A stretch of 38,645 nt of DNA, from positions 1 to 38,645 of the forward strand of contig URXE01000015.1 in NCBI GenBank assembly GCA_900551815.1, in the 5' to 3' direction. This stretch comes from an uncultured Collinsella sp. (GTDB taxonomy: Bacteria; Actinomycetota; Coriobacteriia; Coriobacteriales; Coriobacteriaceae). Shown piece by piece: positions 16,645 through 25,434 of the stretch. The translations under genes were made by a program, and so were the position numbers. Under the pieces are notes generated by a model. That model did not search any database and had not been told where the DNA came from. It worked only from the letters and a program-made list of their open reading frames with translations. Position 1 is the first letter of the stretch. Every line of letters starts with the position of its first letter.

Positions 16645-17477
16645 GAAAGATCGCATCGGTCCTGAGTGCAGCAGTGCTCGCGCTCACGCTGTGCGCCTGC
16701 TCTTCGGGATCTTCTACGTCTTCTATTACCGTGGCCGGCTCGACCACCTGCCTTCCCATTGCCGAGATCGCGGCCGAGGGCTTTAAGGAAGAGACCGGCA
16801 TCGACGTGCTCGTCTCTGGCCTTGGTTCCTCTGCGGGCATCGAAGCCGTTAGCGCCGGCACCGCCGACATCGCCAGCTCGTCTCGTGGCCTCAATGCCGA
16901 CGAGCAGGATTTGGGCCTGACCCCAATCGTTATCGCGCACGATGGCATCGCAGTCATCGTGAACGATGACAACCCGGTCGACAATCTCTCGACCGAGCAG
17001 CTCCGCGATATTTACGCCGGCAAGATCACTAACTGGAAAGAAGTCGGCGGAGAGGACCTGAAGATTCAGGTTATCGACCGCGACGAGGCGTCCGGTACGC
17101 GCGAGGCCTTCCGCACTATCGTGATGGGCGGCACGCCGTTCGATCGCCGCTCGGCTGTTCTTTCGGGTACGGGCCAGGTACGCGATGTCGTGTCCCGCTC
17201 GCGCGGCGCTATTGGCTACATCTCGCTGGGTTTTGTCGAGAGCCTCAACGCCAAGACCTCGGTTAAGGCCGTTTCGGTCAACCATGTCGCGGCATCCGAG
17301 AAGACGGTCGCAAGTGGCGGCTACCCCATCTCGCGTGACCTTTACTTCTTTGTGAAGGGGACGCCTTCGCGGCAGGCGCAGGATTACATCGACTACGTGA
17401 CGTCCGAAAAGATGGACAAGCAGATTCGCGAGGCGGGCTTTATTCCCGTCACCAACGACGGAAAGGGGGGTGAGTAG
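16641..17477 (+). CDS. pstS: Phosphate ABC transporter substrate-binding lipoprotein PstS
   Basis: PstS captures phosphate outside the membrane and delivers it to PstCA. The 278-residue protein has a lipoprotein signal peptide with lipobox L17-C-A-C20, and a Ser-rich linker. A PBP-like domain follows with phosphate-binding segments AGSTTCLPIAE, SSRGL, and RDEASGTREAF. It is a compact PstS of the Gram-positive type. The start lies inside the pgeF stop (ATGA). It leads the pstSCAB-phoU group. Confidence 0.95.
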   Translation: MRKIASVLSAAVLALTLCACSSGSSTSSITVAGSTTCLPIAEIAAEGFKEETGIDVLVSGLGSSAGIEAVSAGTADIASSSRGLNADEQDLGLTPIVIAHDGIAVIVNDDNPVDNLSTEQLRDIYAGKITNWKEVGGEDLKIQVIDRDEASGTREAFRTIVMGGTPFDRRSAVLSGTGQVRDVVSRSRGAIGYISLGFVESLNAKTSVKAVSVNHVAASEKTVASGGYPISRDLYFFVKGTPSRQAQDYIDYVTSEKMDKQIREAGFIPVTNDGKGGE

Positions 17478-17478
17478 C

Positions 17479-18402
17479 GTGGAAGCACAGGAAACCCCCC
17501 AGATTGAGCAGGAGACTCAGGCGCCCAAAAAGCGTGAGTTGGCATTGGTGTCGCGCAGCACATATCTTAAGGAGAAGGCGCTGCAGTGGATCTTCTTTGC
17601 CTGTGCGTTCTTAGCGGTCGTCACCGTCATCCTGATTTTTGTGTTTACCACGTACTCGGCGCTGCCGGTCTTTACCGATATCGGTCTGGCGGACTTCTTT
17701 AGCTTTACGTGGGCGCCCTCTGAGGGTCACTACGGCATTATGTCGCTGCTGGCGGGCTCTGGCCTGGTGACGGTCGGTGCGCTCGCCATGGGCGTGCCCC
17801 TGGGTGTGGGTACGGCCGTGTATCTGGTCGAGATCGCCAGCAAGCGTGTGCGCAGGCTCATCAGCCCCGCCGTCGACCTGCTGGCGGGCATCCCCTCCAT
17901 CATCTACGGCTTCTTTGGCATGGTCATCATCCGCCCGTTTATCGCGCAGCTGACCGGCGGTCTTGGCTTTGGTGCGCTGACGGCGTGGCTCGTGCTTGCC
18001 ATCATGATCGTTCCCACCATCACCACGCTCACCATCGATGCCCTCAATTCCATTCCCATGGGCATTCGCGAGGCATCCTATGCCATGGGTGCCACCAAGT
18101 GGCAGACCATCTACAAGGTCGTGCTGCCTGCAGCCAAGTTGGGCATCGTCGATGCGATTGTCTTGGGCATGGGGCGTGCCATCGGCGAGACCATGGCCGT
18201 GCTGATGGTCGTGGGCAACGCCCCGGTCATTCCGGATAGCATCTCGAGCCCCATCTCGACGCTCACGAGCCAGATTGCGCTCGACATGAGTTATTCCTCG
18301 GGCCTGCACCGCTCGGCTCTGTTTGGCATGGGCGTTGTCCTGTTTATCATCTCCGCTGCACTGGTGGGTATCGTCCGCCTGATTTCCAAGAAGAGGGGGT
18401 AG
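17479..18402 (+). CDS. pstC: Phosphate ABC transporter permease PstC
   Basis: PstC is one of two membrane subunits of the Pst transporter. The protein is 307 residues, with a charged N-terminal tail and about six spans. The permease loop that contacts PstB is visible as IREASYAMGATKWQTIYKVVLPAA, with GRAIGETMAV in the following helix. GTG 17479 is chosen because AAGGGGGG ends eight bases before it. GTG 17470 is an alternative that overlaps the pstS end. It ends three bases before pstA. Confidence 0.94.
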   Translation: MEAQETPQIEQETQAPKKRELALVSRSTYLKEKALQWIFFACAFLAVVTVILIFVFTTYSALPVFTDIGLADFFSFTWAPSEGHYGIMSLLAGSGLVTVGALAMGVPLGVGTAVYLVEIASKRVRRLISPAVDLLAGIPSIIYGFFGMVIIRPFIAQLTGGLGFGALTAWLVLAIMIVPTITTLTIDALNSIPMGIREASYAMGATKWQTIYKVVLPAAKLGIVDAIVLGMGRAIGETMAVLMVVGNAPVIPDSISSPISTLTSQIALDMSYSSGLHRSALFGMGVVLFIISAALVGIVRLISKKRG

Positions 18403-18405
18403 GCT

Positions 18406-19311
18406 ATGTCCGATTCCGTTGACACGACGGTCGATACAACCTCGTCGCGCGAACGCATCAAGCGTGCCCTTTCCCATGGCAAGAAGGGTCGTATCAACAA
18501 GGATCTGTCCAACAAGATCATGCTCGGCGTGTTTCGCGCCGCGGCCTATATCACCACGCTGGTACTGGTCGCCATCATCGCCTACGTGGTCATTAACGGC
18601 TTGCCGCATATCTCGCTCGACTTTATCTTTGGCTGGCCGCAGGGCGTAAATGCCGAGGGTGGCATTTGGCCCACGATCGTCTCGACTATCTACGTGACGG
18701 CGCTCGCCATGCTCATCTGCACGCCGGTTGCCGTCTTGGCTGCGGTCTATCTGGCCGAATACGCCAAGCAGGGCAAGATCGTCGACATCATTCGCTTTGC
18801 TGCCGATGCCCTGGCCTCGGTACCCTCCATCGTTATGGGCCTCTTTGGCTACGCCCTGTTTGTCGAAGCTATGGGTCTGAGCCTTTCGATGGTCTCGGCC
18901 GCCCTGGCGCTGGCGCTTCTGATGCTGCCCATCGTCATGCGCACCACCGAGGAGGCAATCCGCGCCGTTCCGCGCTATATCCGTTGGGGTGCATATGGCC
19001 TGGGCGCCACCAAGTGGCAGGTCGTCTCCAGGATCGTGCTTCCTTCTGCTTTTGGCCGCATTGCCACCGGCATTGTCCTTGCCATCGGCCGCGCCATCGG
19101 CGAGACCGCCGTGGTGCTCTACACCATGGGTCAGGCCATCAACCTACCTATTTCGCCGCTCGATTCCGGTCGTCCCATGACCGTTCACCTTTATCTGCTT
19201 GCCAATGACGGCATCAACATGAACGCAGCCTACGGCACTGCGCTTTTGCTGATGGCGATTATTCTGGCCTTCAACCTGTTTGCGCGTTATCTGTCGCGCA
19301 AACGCCGCTAG
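18406..19311 (+). CDS. pstA: Phosphate ABC transporter permease PstA
   Basis: PstA is the second permease subunit of the Pst transporter. The 301-residue protein has a charged N-terminus (to about 35) and six membrane spans. The ABC-coupling loop includes YGLGATKWQVVSRIVLPSA and is followed by GRAIGETAVVLYTMG. It has a good GAGGGGG ribosome-binding site and lies three bases after pstC and 12 before pstB. Confidence 0.94.
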   Translation: MSDSVDTTVDTTSSRERIKRALSHGKKGRINKDLSNKIMLGVFRAAAYITTLVLVAIIAYVVINGLPHISLDFIFGWPQGVNAEGGIWPTIVSTIYVTALAMLICTPVAVLAAVYLAEYAKQGKIVDIIRFAADALASVPSIVMGLFGYALFVEAMGLSLSMVSAALALALLMLPIVMRTTEEAIRAVPRYIRWGAYGLGATKWQVVSRIVLPSAFGRIATGIVLAIGRAIGETAVVLYTMGQAINLPISPLDSGRPMTVHLYLLANDGINMNAAYGTALLLMAIILAFNLFARYLSRKRR

Positions 19312-19323
19312 TTAAGGAGTCCC

Positions 19324-20127
<804 letters not shown>

Positions 20128-20147
20128 TCGGTGCGACTAGTCCCAAG

Positions 20148-20199
20148 CCGATCGGACCTGGTCCGGTGCGTATTCACTGTGCGGGCGGCATGACCGCAC
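20148..20199. repeat. Cluster of palindromes between pstB and phoU
   Basis: CCGATCGG (20148-20155) overlaps the dyad CGGACC-T-GGTCCG (20153-20165). A hairpin GTGCGG/CCGCAC (20179-20184 with 20194-20199) follows just before the phoU ribosome-binding site. No U-tract follows. These could be an RNA-processing or stability element that sets PhoU apart from the transporter, or a DNA operator. Function is not known. Confidence 0.45.
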
Positions 20200-20219
20200 C
20201 CAACTGATTGGAGTGAACC

Positions 20220-21077
20220 ATGCGCAAACTGTTTTCCCGTCAGCTCATCGAGGCCCGTCACGAGATGTTGAGCATCTACGAGGCTGTAGACCTGGCGCTT
20301 CACGACGCCGTGAAGGCCTATGTGACCGATGACCGCAAGCTCGCCACCAAGACCAAGAAGCGCACGCTCTCGATCGATGCGCGCTGCGCCAACTTGGAGG
20401 CCGTGTGCTACAACCTGATCGCTACGCAGTCGCCGGTCGCCTCCGACTTCCGCTTGCTGCAGACAATCATCTACGTCGACTTTAACCTGCAGCGCATAAC
20501 CGATAAGGTTCGCCAGGTCTGCCGCGCCACGCGTCACATGGTCAAGGCCGACATCTCGCTGCCCCAAGAACTCGTCGGTACGGTTGAGGCCGAGGCCGAG
20601 GCTGTTTACCAGGTGCTGGGTTCGTCGCTTTCCGCGCTCGTCACCAACGACATGTCCATCATCTGCAACCTGGCCGTAGAGGACGAGCCGGTGCATGCGG
20701 CGTACGAGAAGTTCTTCCGCACCTTTAACCGCATGGACACCGGCGATTTTATGGACGACGACAGTAACTATGACGACCTGCGCCGCGCCATCATGGTCTC
20801 GCGCTATCTCGATCGCATCGCCTCGATTTCGATCGATGCCGCCTGCCGTCTGACCTTCCTTTTGACCGGACAGCGTATGACTGCCGGCGATATCGCCCGT
20901 ACGGACGAGGATGAGCTTGAGAGCATGCGCGTGCCTTCGGGCGAGGGCGTCATCATGAGGCCTGCCGTCGATGCACACTATGTTGCCAAAGTGCCCGCTA
21001 ACGAGGTGAGCGAAGGCCTTCGCTACCTGTTGGATCATCTTGAGGACGAGGATGATACCGAGGACGACGAGGAGTAG
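20220..21077 (+). CDS. phoU: Phosphate signalling protein PhoU
   Basis: PhoU is the cytoplasmic helical protein that links Pst transporter state to the PhoR-PhoB/P two-component system. The 285 residues form two PhoU three-helix repeats (about 1-115 and 120-235), with repeated segments such as ATQSPVASDFRLLQTI and SRYLDRIASISIDAACRL. A variable C-terminal part ends in a highly acidic tail (EDEDDTEDDEE), longer than in E. coli PhoU (about 240 residues). The ATG follows TTGGAG. No phoR/phoP pair is in the window. Confidence 0.92.
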   Translation: MRKLFSRQLIEARHEMLSIYEAVDLALHDAVKAYVTDDRKLATKTKKRTLSIDARCANLEAVCYNLIATQSPVASDFRLLQTIIYVDFNLQRITDKVRQVCRATRHMVKADISLPQELVGTVEAEAEAVYQVLGSSLSALVTNDMSIICNLAVEDEPVHAAYEKFFRTFNRMDTGDFMDDDSNYDDLRRAIMVSRYLDRIASISIDAACRLTFLLTGQRMTAGDIARTDEDELESMRVPSGEGVIMRPAVDAHYVAKVPANEVSEGLRYLLDHLEDEDDTEDDEE

Positions 21078-21115
21078 GGTAGCCCCGTTCGTCAAAAGAT
21101 TGTAAATACCTAAGT

Positions 21116-21152
21116 GAGCGCGGCCTTGCACATGCGAGGCCGCGCTCTTGCG
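21116..21152 (+). terminator. Hairpin terminator after phoU
   Basis: An 11-bp perfect stem, GAGCGCGGCCT (21116-21126) with AGGCCGCGCTC (21137-21147), closes a 10-base loop and is followed by TTGCGTT. The U-tract is weak, so termination may be incomplete. It separates the phosphate genes from yggS. Confidence 0.65.
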
Positions 21153-21197
21153 TTAGCATGGGGCTACTTGTATGACTGTTAGCGGAGGCGATTGGCA

Positions 21198-21935
21198 ATG
21201 GATAACTATTTGGACTTGATGCGCGCTCGCCGCGAGCAGATTCTGGAGCGTTTTTATGCGGCACTCGATCGCGCGGGCCGTCCCCACGATGCCGCGCGAC
21301 TGATTGCCGTCTCCAAGACTGTTGGCGTCGATGAGACCGTTGCCGCTATTCAGGCGGGGTATCGTCATTTTGCCGAGAACCGCCCGCAGGAGCTCGTTCG
21401 CAAGCTTGCGGGCCTCGCGGAGCATCCGGAGCTGCCCGAGGTGCGCTTCGATATGATCGGCAACCTGCAGACCAACAAGATCAATGCGGTTCTGGGCTCG
21501 GCCGAGCTGATTCATTCGGTAAGCTCGCTGCATTTGGCACTGGCCATCTCGAGCCGTGCGGTCCGCAAGATTGAGGCGGGCGAGCTCTCCGGCCCCCAGC
21601 GCGTGCTGCTCGAGGTCAATGTGAGCGGCGAGGAGTCCAAGGGCGGCTTTTCGCCCGACGAGGTCCGAGCCGCCGCAAGTGAGCTTGCTGAGCTTGAGGG
21701 AATTTGTGTGCAGGGACTTATGACTATGGCACCCCGGGGGAATAAGGATGTGGCGCGCCGCACTTTTGCCGGACTTCGCGAGCTAAGGGATGAGCTTGAG
21801 GCGACGCACTCCGACCTGAGCCTGCCCGAACTTTCCTGCGGCATGAGCGAGGACTTTGAGCCTGCCCTTGAGGAAGGCTCTACGCTCGTTCGCCTGGGCA
21901 GGGTAGTATTTAGCCCGGAGTTTGCAGTAAAATAA
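21198..21935 (+). CDS. yggS: YggS/PROSC-family pyridoxal-phosphate homeostasis protein
   Basis: YggS proteins bind PLP without known catalysis and balance vitamin B6 and amino-acid pools. The 245-residue alanine-racemase-like TIM barrel has the Schiff-base lysine in LIAVSK40T, then FAENRPQEL, FDMIGNLQTNKI, LLEVNVSGEESKGGF, GLMTMAP and LSCGMSEDFEPAL, all family marks. ATG 21198 follows GGAGG at suitable spacing; TTG 21192 does not. It lies immediately before sepF, as in many Gram-positives. Confidence 0.95.
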   Translation: MDNYLDLMRARREQILERFYAALDRAGRPHDAARLIAVSKTVGVDETVAAIQAGYRHFAENRPQELVRKLAGLAEHPELPEVRFDMIGNLQTNKINAVLGSAELIHSVSSLHLALAISSRAVRKIEAGELSGPQRVLLEVNVSGEESKGGFSPDEVRAAASELAELEGICVQGLMTMAPRGNKDVARRTFAGLRELRDELEATHSDLSLPELSCGMSEDFEPALEEGSTLVRLGRVVFSPEFAVK

Positions 21936-21995
21936 GGCTCTGAAGTGCGCACTGATTATCGGAGCGCCTGCACTAAACCGCGAGAGGACACAACC

Positions 21996-22721
21996 ATGGG
22001 CTTCCTTGACGAGATTAAAAATAAGATGCACCTGGGCGGCCAGCAGGGTTACGACCAGGGTTATGGTCAGGACGACGACTACGGCTACGATGACGGCTAT
22101 GACGACGGCTACCAGAACAACGGTTACAGCGGTGCCTCGGGCGAGGGCTTCTACACCCAGGATGAGCCGAGCAACGGCCTGTTGGGTCAGACGCGCCGCG
22201 GCGAGGCCGAGTCGGTGGCCGTGTACACGCGCTCCGGTCAGCTGGTCGGCGACGATTCTCGCCACGCTACGACTTACAACCCGCCATCGCGCTCGCAGGA
22301 GACGGTTGCGGGCGGTTATCGTCCCGGTGCCTACGACACGCCGTCGAGCTACGCCGAGAGCACGCGTGCCCGCGCTGCTGCCCCCGCACCCGCTCCCTCA
22401 CCGAGCGATGCCTCGGCGTATGCGAGCAACATCATCAATGCTACGCCGCAGCTGCCGGCTTATGTCCTGCGCCCCGAGAGCTATGACGACGTGGAGACCG
22501 TCGTGCGCCGCGTGCGCACCAAGCAGCCTGTCGCGCTGATTTTTGTGGGCGTTCGTACCGAGGTCGCCAAGCGCGTCCTGGACTTCTCTTACGGCTTTGC
22601 CTGCGGCCTGGGTGCCACCGTCAAAGAGGTGGGCGATCGCGTGTTTATGGTGCTGCCCGCCGGTTGCGAGGTCAAGGATTCGGACCTCAAAAAGCTCCGT
22701 GCCGACGGCTACCTTAAGTAA
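21996..22721 (+). CDS. sepF: Cell division protein SepF
   Basis: SepF binds the FtsZ C-terminus and anchors the Z-ring to the membrane, replacing FtsA in Actinomycetota. The 241-residue protein has an N-terminal amphipathic membrane-binding segment (GFLDEIKNKM). A long Gly/Tyr/Asp-rich linker follows, with repeated GYDD units (about residues 17-45), and then an Ala/Pro stretch. The SepF core domain spans about 150-241 (YVLRPESYDDVETVVRRV to LPAGCEVKDSD). ATG 21996 follows GAGAGGA. A GTG 51 bases upstream is in frame but lacks a site. Confidence 0.95.
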   Translation: MGFLDEIKNKMHLGGQQGYDQGYGQDDDYGYDDGYDDGYQNNGYSGASGEGFYTQDEPSNGLLGQTRRGEAESVAVYTRSGQLVGDDSRHATTYNPPSRSQETVAGGYRPGAYDTPSSYAESTRARAAAPAPAPSPSDASAYASNIINATPQLPAYVLRPESYDDVETVVRRVRTKQPVALIFVGVRTEVAKRVLDFSYGFACGLGATVKEVGDRVFMVLPAGCEVKDSDLKKLRADGYLK

Positions 22722-22742
22722 AGACAAGACGAGGAGATTCTC

Positions 22743-23024
22743 ATCAACATCTACACCATTGTCCAGTTGGTCAATACGCTGTTCAACTTTTACTCCACGC
22801 TCATCGTGGTCTACTGCCTTATGACGTGGATCCCTATGAAACAGGGTGGATTGCTACAGGATATCGCCGCCGTCCTCGATAGCGTGTGCGGCCCGTGGCT
22901 CAATTTGTTCCGCCGGTTTATCCCGCCCATGGGCGGCGTCGATTTTTCACCGGTCGTTGCGATTATTGCGTTGCAGTTGGTGCAGAAGCTGGTTCTGCAA
23001 CTTCTTATAGGTATACTCATATAA
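22743..23024 (+). CDS. yggT: YggT-family membrane protein, possible AUC start
   Basis: YggT/YlmG proteins are small membrane proteins beside sepF and divIVA. They are linked to cell division and, in plastids, to nucleoid distribution. Two hydrophobic segments flank a loop with YCLMTWIPM and the family motif PWLNLFRRFIPPMGGVDFSPV. There is no ATG, GTG or TTG near the ribosome-binding site GAGGAG (22731-22736). The codon six bases after it is ATC (22743), which would give a 93-residue protein beginning NIYTIVQLVN, as homologs do. The first canonical start, TTG 22767, has no site and would cut into the first membrane segment. Confidence 0.85.
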   Translation: MNIYTIVQLVNTLFNFYSTLIVVYCLMTWIPMKQGGLLQDIAAVLDSVCGPWLNLFRRFIPPMGGVDFSPVVAIIALQLVQKLVLQLLIGILI

Positions 23025-23086
23025 AACTGGCTTAGTAACTCACGTCGGGCGCACGGCGCCAAGGCGAAGATAAAGGAGAACTTGTT

Positions 23087-23764
23087 ATGGCTATTACCCC
23101 TGCTGACATTCAGGCTCAGACCTTCTCTGAGGCCAAGCGCGGCTACGATCCCGCCGAGGTCGACGTCTTCCTGGAGACCCTGTCCTCTGAGGTCGATGCC
23201 ATGCTCGCCAAGATCGTCGATCTTAAGGGTCGTCTGACCGCCACCGAGCAGCAGCTTGCCGATACGCAGGCCCAGCTTGCTCAGGCTCAGGACGCTGCCG
23301 CGCAGGCCGTTCCCGCCGCCCCTGTGGCCGCTCCTGCACCCGACTTCTCCGCTCAGGAGCGTCAGATTTCCGCTGCCCTGATTGCTGCCCAGCAGACCGC
23401 CGAGGGCATCGTCAACGATGCCAACGAGAACGCCGACCGTATCCGCAACGAGGCCGACGCCAAGGCCCGCGAGGTCATCCGCCAGGCCCTGACCGAGAAG
23501 CAGGCCGAGCTTGAGGAGATCGACCGTCTTAAGGCTTCCCGCGAGGAGTTCAAGACCGAGTACCTCAAGCTCATCCAGCACTTCATGGACGATGCTCAGA
23601 ACTCCTTCCCGTCCGATCTCATGGCTTCCACGCCGGTCGGTTCCGCCGCTTCTCCGGCTGTGACCGTTCCTGCTGCCGAGCCGCTGCCCGTCGCCGAGCC
23701 GGTTATCCCCGTTGCCGATCCCTTCGCACCGATTGACAATTTCGCCGCCGACGACCTGGACTAA
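23087..23764 (+). CDS. divIVA: DivIVA-family septum/pole protein
   Basis: DivIVA (Wag31) recognises curved membrane at poles and septa and recruits growth or division partners. The 225-residue protein opens with the conserved TPADIQAQTFSEAKRGYDPAEVDVFLE-type lipid-binding domain (1-40). Two coiled-coil stretches follow (about 40-70 and 95-170), split by an Ala/Pro linker, and an Ala/Pro/Val-rich tail ends the protein. AAGGAGA precedes the ATG. It closes the division cluster and is followed by a strong terminator. Confidence 0.95.
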   Translation: MAITPADIQAQTFSEAKRGYDPAEVDVFLETLSSEVDAMLAKIVDLKGRLTATEQQLADTQAQLAQAQDAAAQAVPAAPVAAPAPDFSAQERQISAALIAAQQTAEGIVNDANENADRIRNEADAKAREVIRQALTEKQAELEEIDRLKASREEFKTEYLKLIQHFMDDAQNSFPSDLMASTPVGSAASPAVTVPAAEPLPVAEPVIPVADPFAPIDNFAADDLD

Positions 23765-23790
23765 CATCCAGCTATCATTTAGCGCCTAGA

Positions 23791-23819
23791 AAGGGCCCGC
23801 AGCTTGCGGGTCCTTTTTT
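23791..23819 (+). terminator. Intrinsic terminator after divIVA
   Basis: A 10-bp stem (23791-23800 with 23806-23815, one G-T pair) with loop AGCTT runs into a stretch of six T (23814-23819). Confidence 0.9.
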
Positions 23820-23838
23820 GTGGCTGTGTGCAGTCTGC

Positions 23839-23883
23839 AAAATAAAACGCCGAGTCCTGCGTTTGAGGGCACAGGACTCGGCG
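23839..23883 (-). terminator. Intrinsic terminator of the nitroreductase gene
   Basis: A perfect 12-bp stem, CGCCGAGTCCTG (23848-23859) with its complement at 23872-23883, has a 12-base loop. On the - strand it is followed by TTTTATTTTG. It converges on the divIVA terminator, so the two transcripts meet here. Confidence 0.88.
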
Positions 23884-23929
23884 AACCGGTGAGCGGTCAA
23901 AGGTGGATTTTAAGGCATGTCCCAAAAAT

Positions 23930-24460
23930 CTACTTGAGGAGGAAGTCGGGGAGGGGAATGGTGCGGGCCTCGCGTTGCTCGGGGTCGGCGATATGGTCGG
24001 CAGGATAGCCGCAGACGAGCATATGATAGGGATAGATGCCCTCGGGCAGGCTGAACTGCTCACAGGCCACTTCGGGCTTAAAATGGCACACCCAGCACGT
24101 ACCCAGGCCCTGCTCCTCGGCCTCCATCATCATCTGATCGCACACGATCGAGGTGTCGATGGCACTGGAGTTCATCTGGTCATAAGGGCGCACCCAAGCA
24201 TCGTCAGTAACGCTGCAGATAAGGAAGATAAGCGGAGCCCCAAAGATAGACCCATCACGAGCAAAGCGCGGCTGACAAGCAGCAGCCTTTTCCAACAACT
24301 CCGGAGTATCAAGCACCATCACACGGGTTGGATGATTATTACAAGCAGAAGGAGCAATACGCCCAGCCTCAACAATGGCATCCACGACCGATTGCTCAAC
24401 GACCCGATCCTCAAACTCGCGACAAGAATAACGACCCCGAGCCAGATCCAAATACGACAT
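23930..24460 (-). CDS. Nitroreductase-family flavoprotein
   Basis: This 176-residue protein belongs to the FMN-dependent nitroreductase family, which reduces nitro groups, quinones or other substrates with NAD(P)H. The FMN phosphate-binding start RYSCREFED and the APSACNNHPTR segment are present, as is the later EAEEQGLGTCWV helix. It is short, and Cys-rich (SACN, CQPRF, TCWVCHF). The physiological substrate cannot be told. ATG 24460 follows GGAGGG; a longer frame reaches 24526 but lacks a site. Codon use changes inside the gene. Codons up to about plus 24200 end mostly in T, and later codons end mostly in C or G. Confidence 0.88.
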   Translation of the reverse strand: MSYLDLARGRYSCREFEDRVVEQSVVDAIVEAGRIAPSACNNHPTRVMVLDTPELLEKAAACQPRFARDGSIFGAPLIFLICSVTDDAWVRPYDQMNSSAIDTSIVCDQMMMEAEEQGLGTCWVCHFKPEVACEQFSLPEGIYPYHMLVCGYPADHIADPEQREARTIPLPDFLLK

Positions 24461-24640
24461 ACAAGCCCTCCAACAATTAAAAATCAAACAAACCCAAAGT
24501 AACCCAAAAGGTACCCAAAGCAGCAATCAGCCAAACGCTCACCAAGGGCCAAAGTGTCCGAGCGGCTACCAAAGGTCCCTTCAGCCAAACCCCCATTGCA
24601 TTCAAACTATCAGCCAAAGTTCCCAATGGTGGTACGTAAG
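24461..24640. repeat. G-poor intergenic tract with eight CCAAA repeats
   Basis: On the + strand CCAAA begins at 24494, 24504, 24515, 24531, 24549, 24569, 24585 and 24614. The longer form CAGCCAAA appears three times. The first 80 bases contain very few G. On the - strand these are TTTGG repeats upstream of the nitroreductase gene and would lie in its promoter region. No ORF or clear promoter is seen. They may be regulator half-sites or a compositional by-product. Confidence 0.5.
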
Positions 24641-24722
24641 GCGAAGGGCCGGCACCTGTTTACTTTCGAACGACTCTGCCGCGCAGCCGGAGTGAGAAAG
24701 CAAACAGGTGCCGGCCCTTCGC
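24641..24722. repeat. Long inverted repeat with 27-bp arms
   Basis: Bases 24641-24661 are exactly complementary to 24702-24722 (21 bp). After one mismatch five more pairs follow (24663-24667 with 24696-24700). The 28-base loop holds a small ACTC/GAGT dyad. It lies just past the stop of the DUF47 gene on the - strand. Neither side has a U-tract, so it is not a standard terminator. Length and perfection suggest a REP/MITE-like mobile palindrome or a structured 3' RNA end. Confidence 0.75.
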
Positions 24723-24743
24723 CGCCGGGACACGTACCCCCAA

Positions 24744-25367
24744 TTAACTGTTCTTCATGACAATCGAATCCACGACATCGGCCACATTCTCGCAGCAGTC
24801 GGCGCAGTACTCCAGAAAGGCGTAGACGTCACGCCAGGCGATGACCTCGAGCGGGTCCTTGCCGTTGACGTGCAGGTTGCGCATGGCGTTGATGTAGAGC
24901 TCGTCAGCCTCGGACTCGATGGTGTTGATCTGGATGACGAGCTCGCGCAGGGTCTTGGACTTGCGGTAATTGGGAAGCTCGACCATCAGGTCCTTCATAG
25001 CGCGGCAGGCGTCGGTCACCTTGTGGGCGATGACGATGGCATCGGGATGGATGCTCTGGATGTTAGTGAAGTAGACGCGCTGCACGACGCCCTCGATACG
25101 GTCGAGCACGGTGTCGAGCGAGCAGCTCATCAGATCCAGATCCTCGCGCTCAAGCGGGGTGATAAAGGCAGTGAGCAAGGCATCCTCGAGCTCATGGTGC
25201 TTCTTATCGGCCGCATGCTCAATCGCATGCATCTCCTCGAGCATGCCGTGGATCTGCGCGGGGTCAAAGTTCTCAAAAATCTTGATGAGCAACTCTGCGG
25301 CCTGGACGGCAAGGTCGGCGCAGGCGACGTAGTTGTCAAAGTAGAACGAATCGGGTTTCTTTGCCAT
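24744..25367 (-). CDS. DUF47 (PhoU-like) Pit accessory protein
   Basis: This 207-residue, all-helical protein belongs to the DUF47/PhoU-like family commonly encoded beside Pit phosphate transporters, whose activity it is thought to modulate. Recognisable segments include HAIEHAADKKHHELEDAL, ITPLEREDLDLMSCSLDTVLDRIEG and CCENVADVVDSIVMKNS. These are metal-binding, acid- and histidine-rich helices like those of PhoU. AAAGGA precedes the ATG. It follows pit on the - strand by 67 bases, so the two are probably one operon. Confidence 0.92.
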   Translation of the reverse strand: MAKKPDSFYFDNYVACADLAVQAAELLIKIFENFDPAQIHGMLEEMHAIEHAADKKHHELEDALLTAFITPLEREDLDLMSCSLDTVLDRIEGVVQRVYFTNIQSIHPDAIVIAHKVTDACRAMKDLMVELPNYRKSKTLRELVIQINTIESEADELYINAMRNLHVNGKDPLEVIAWRDVYAFLEYCADCCENVADVVDSIVMKNS

Positions 25368-25434
25368 GGGTGGGTCCTTTCGAGGCGAAGACGGGTGGGC
25401 GAGGTATTGCGGTCCGGATGGACGCTCAGCGTGG

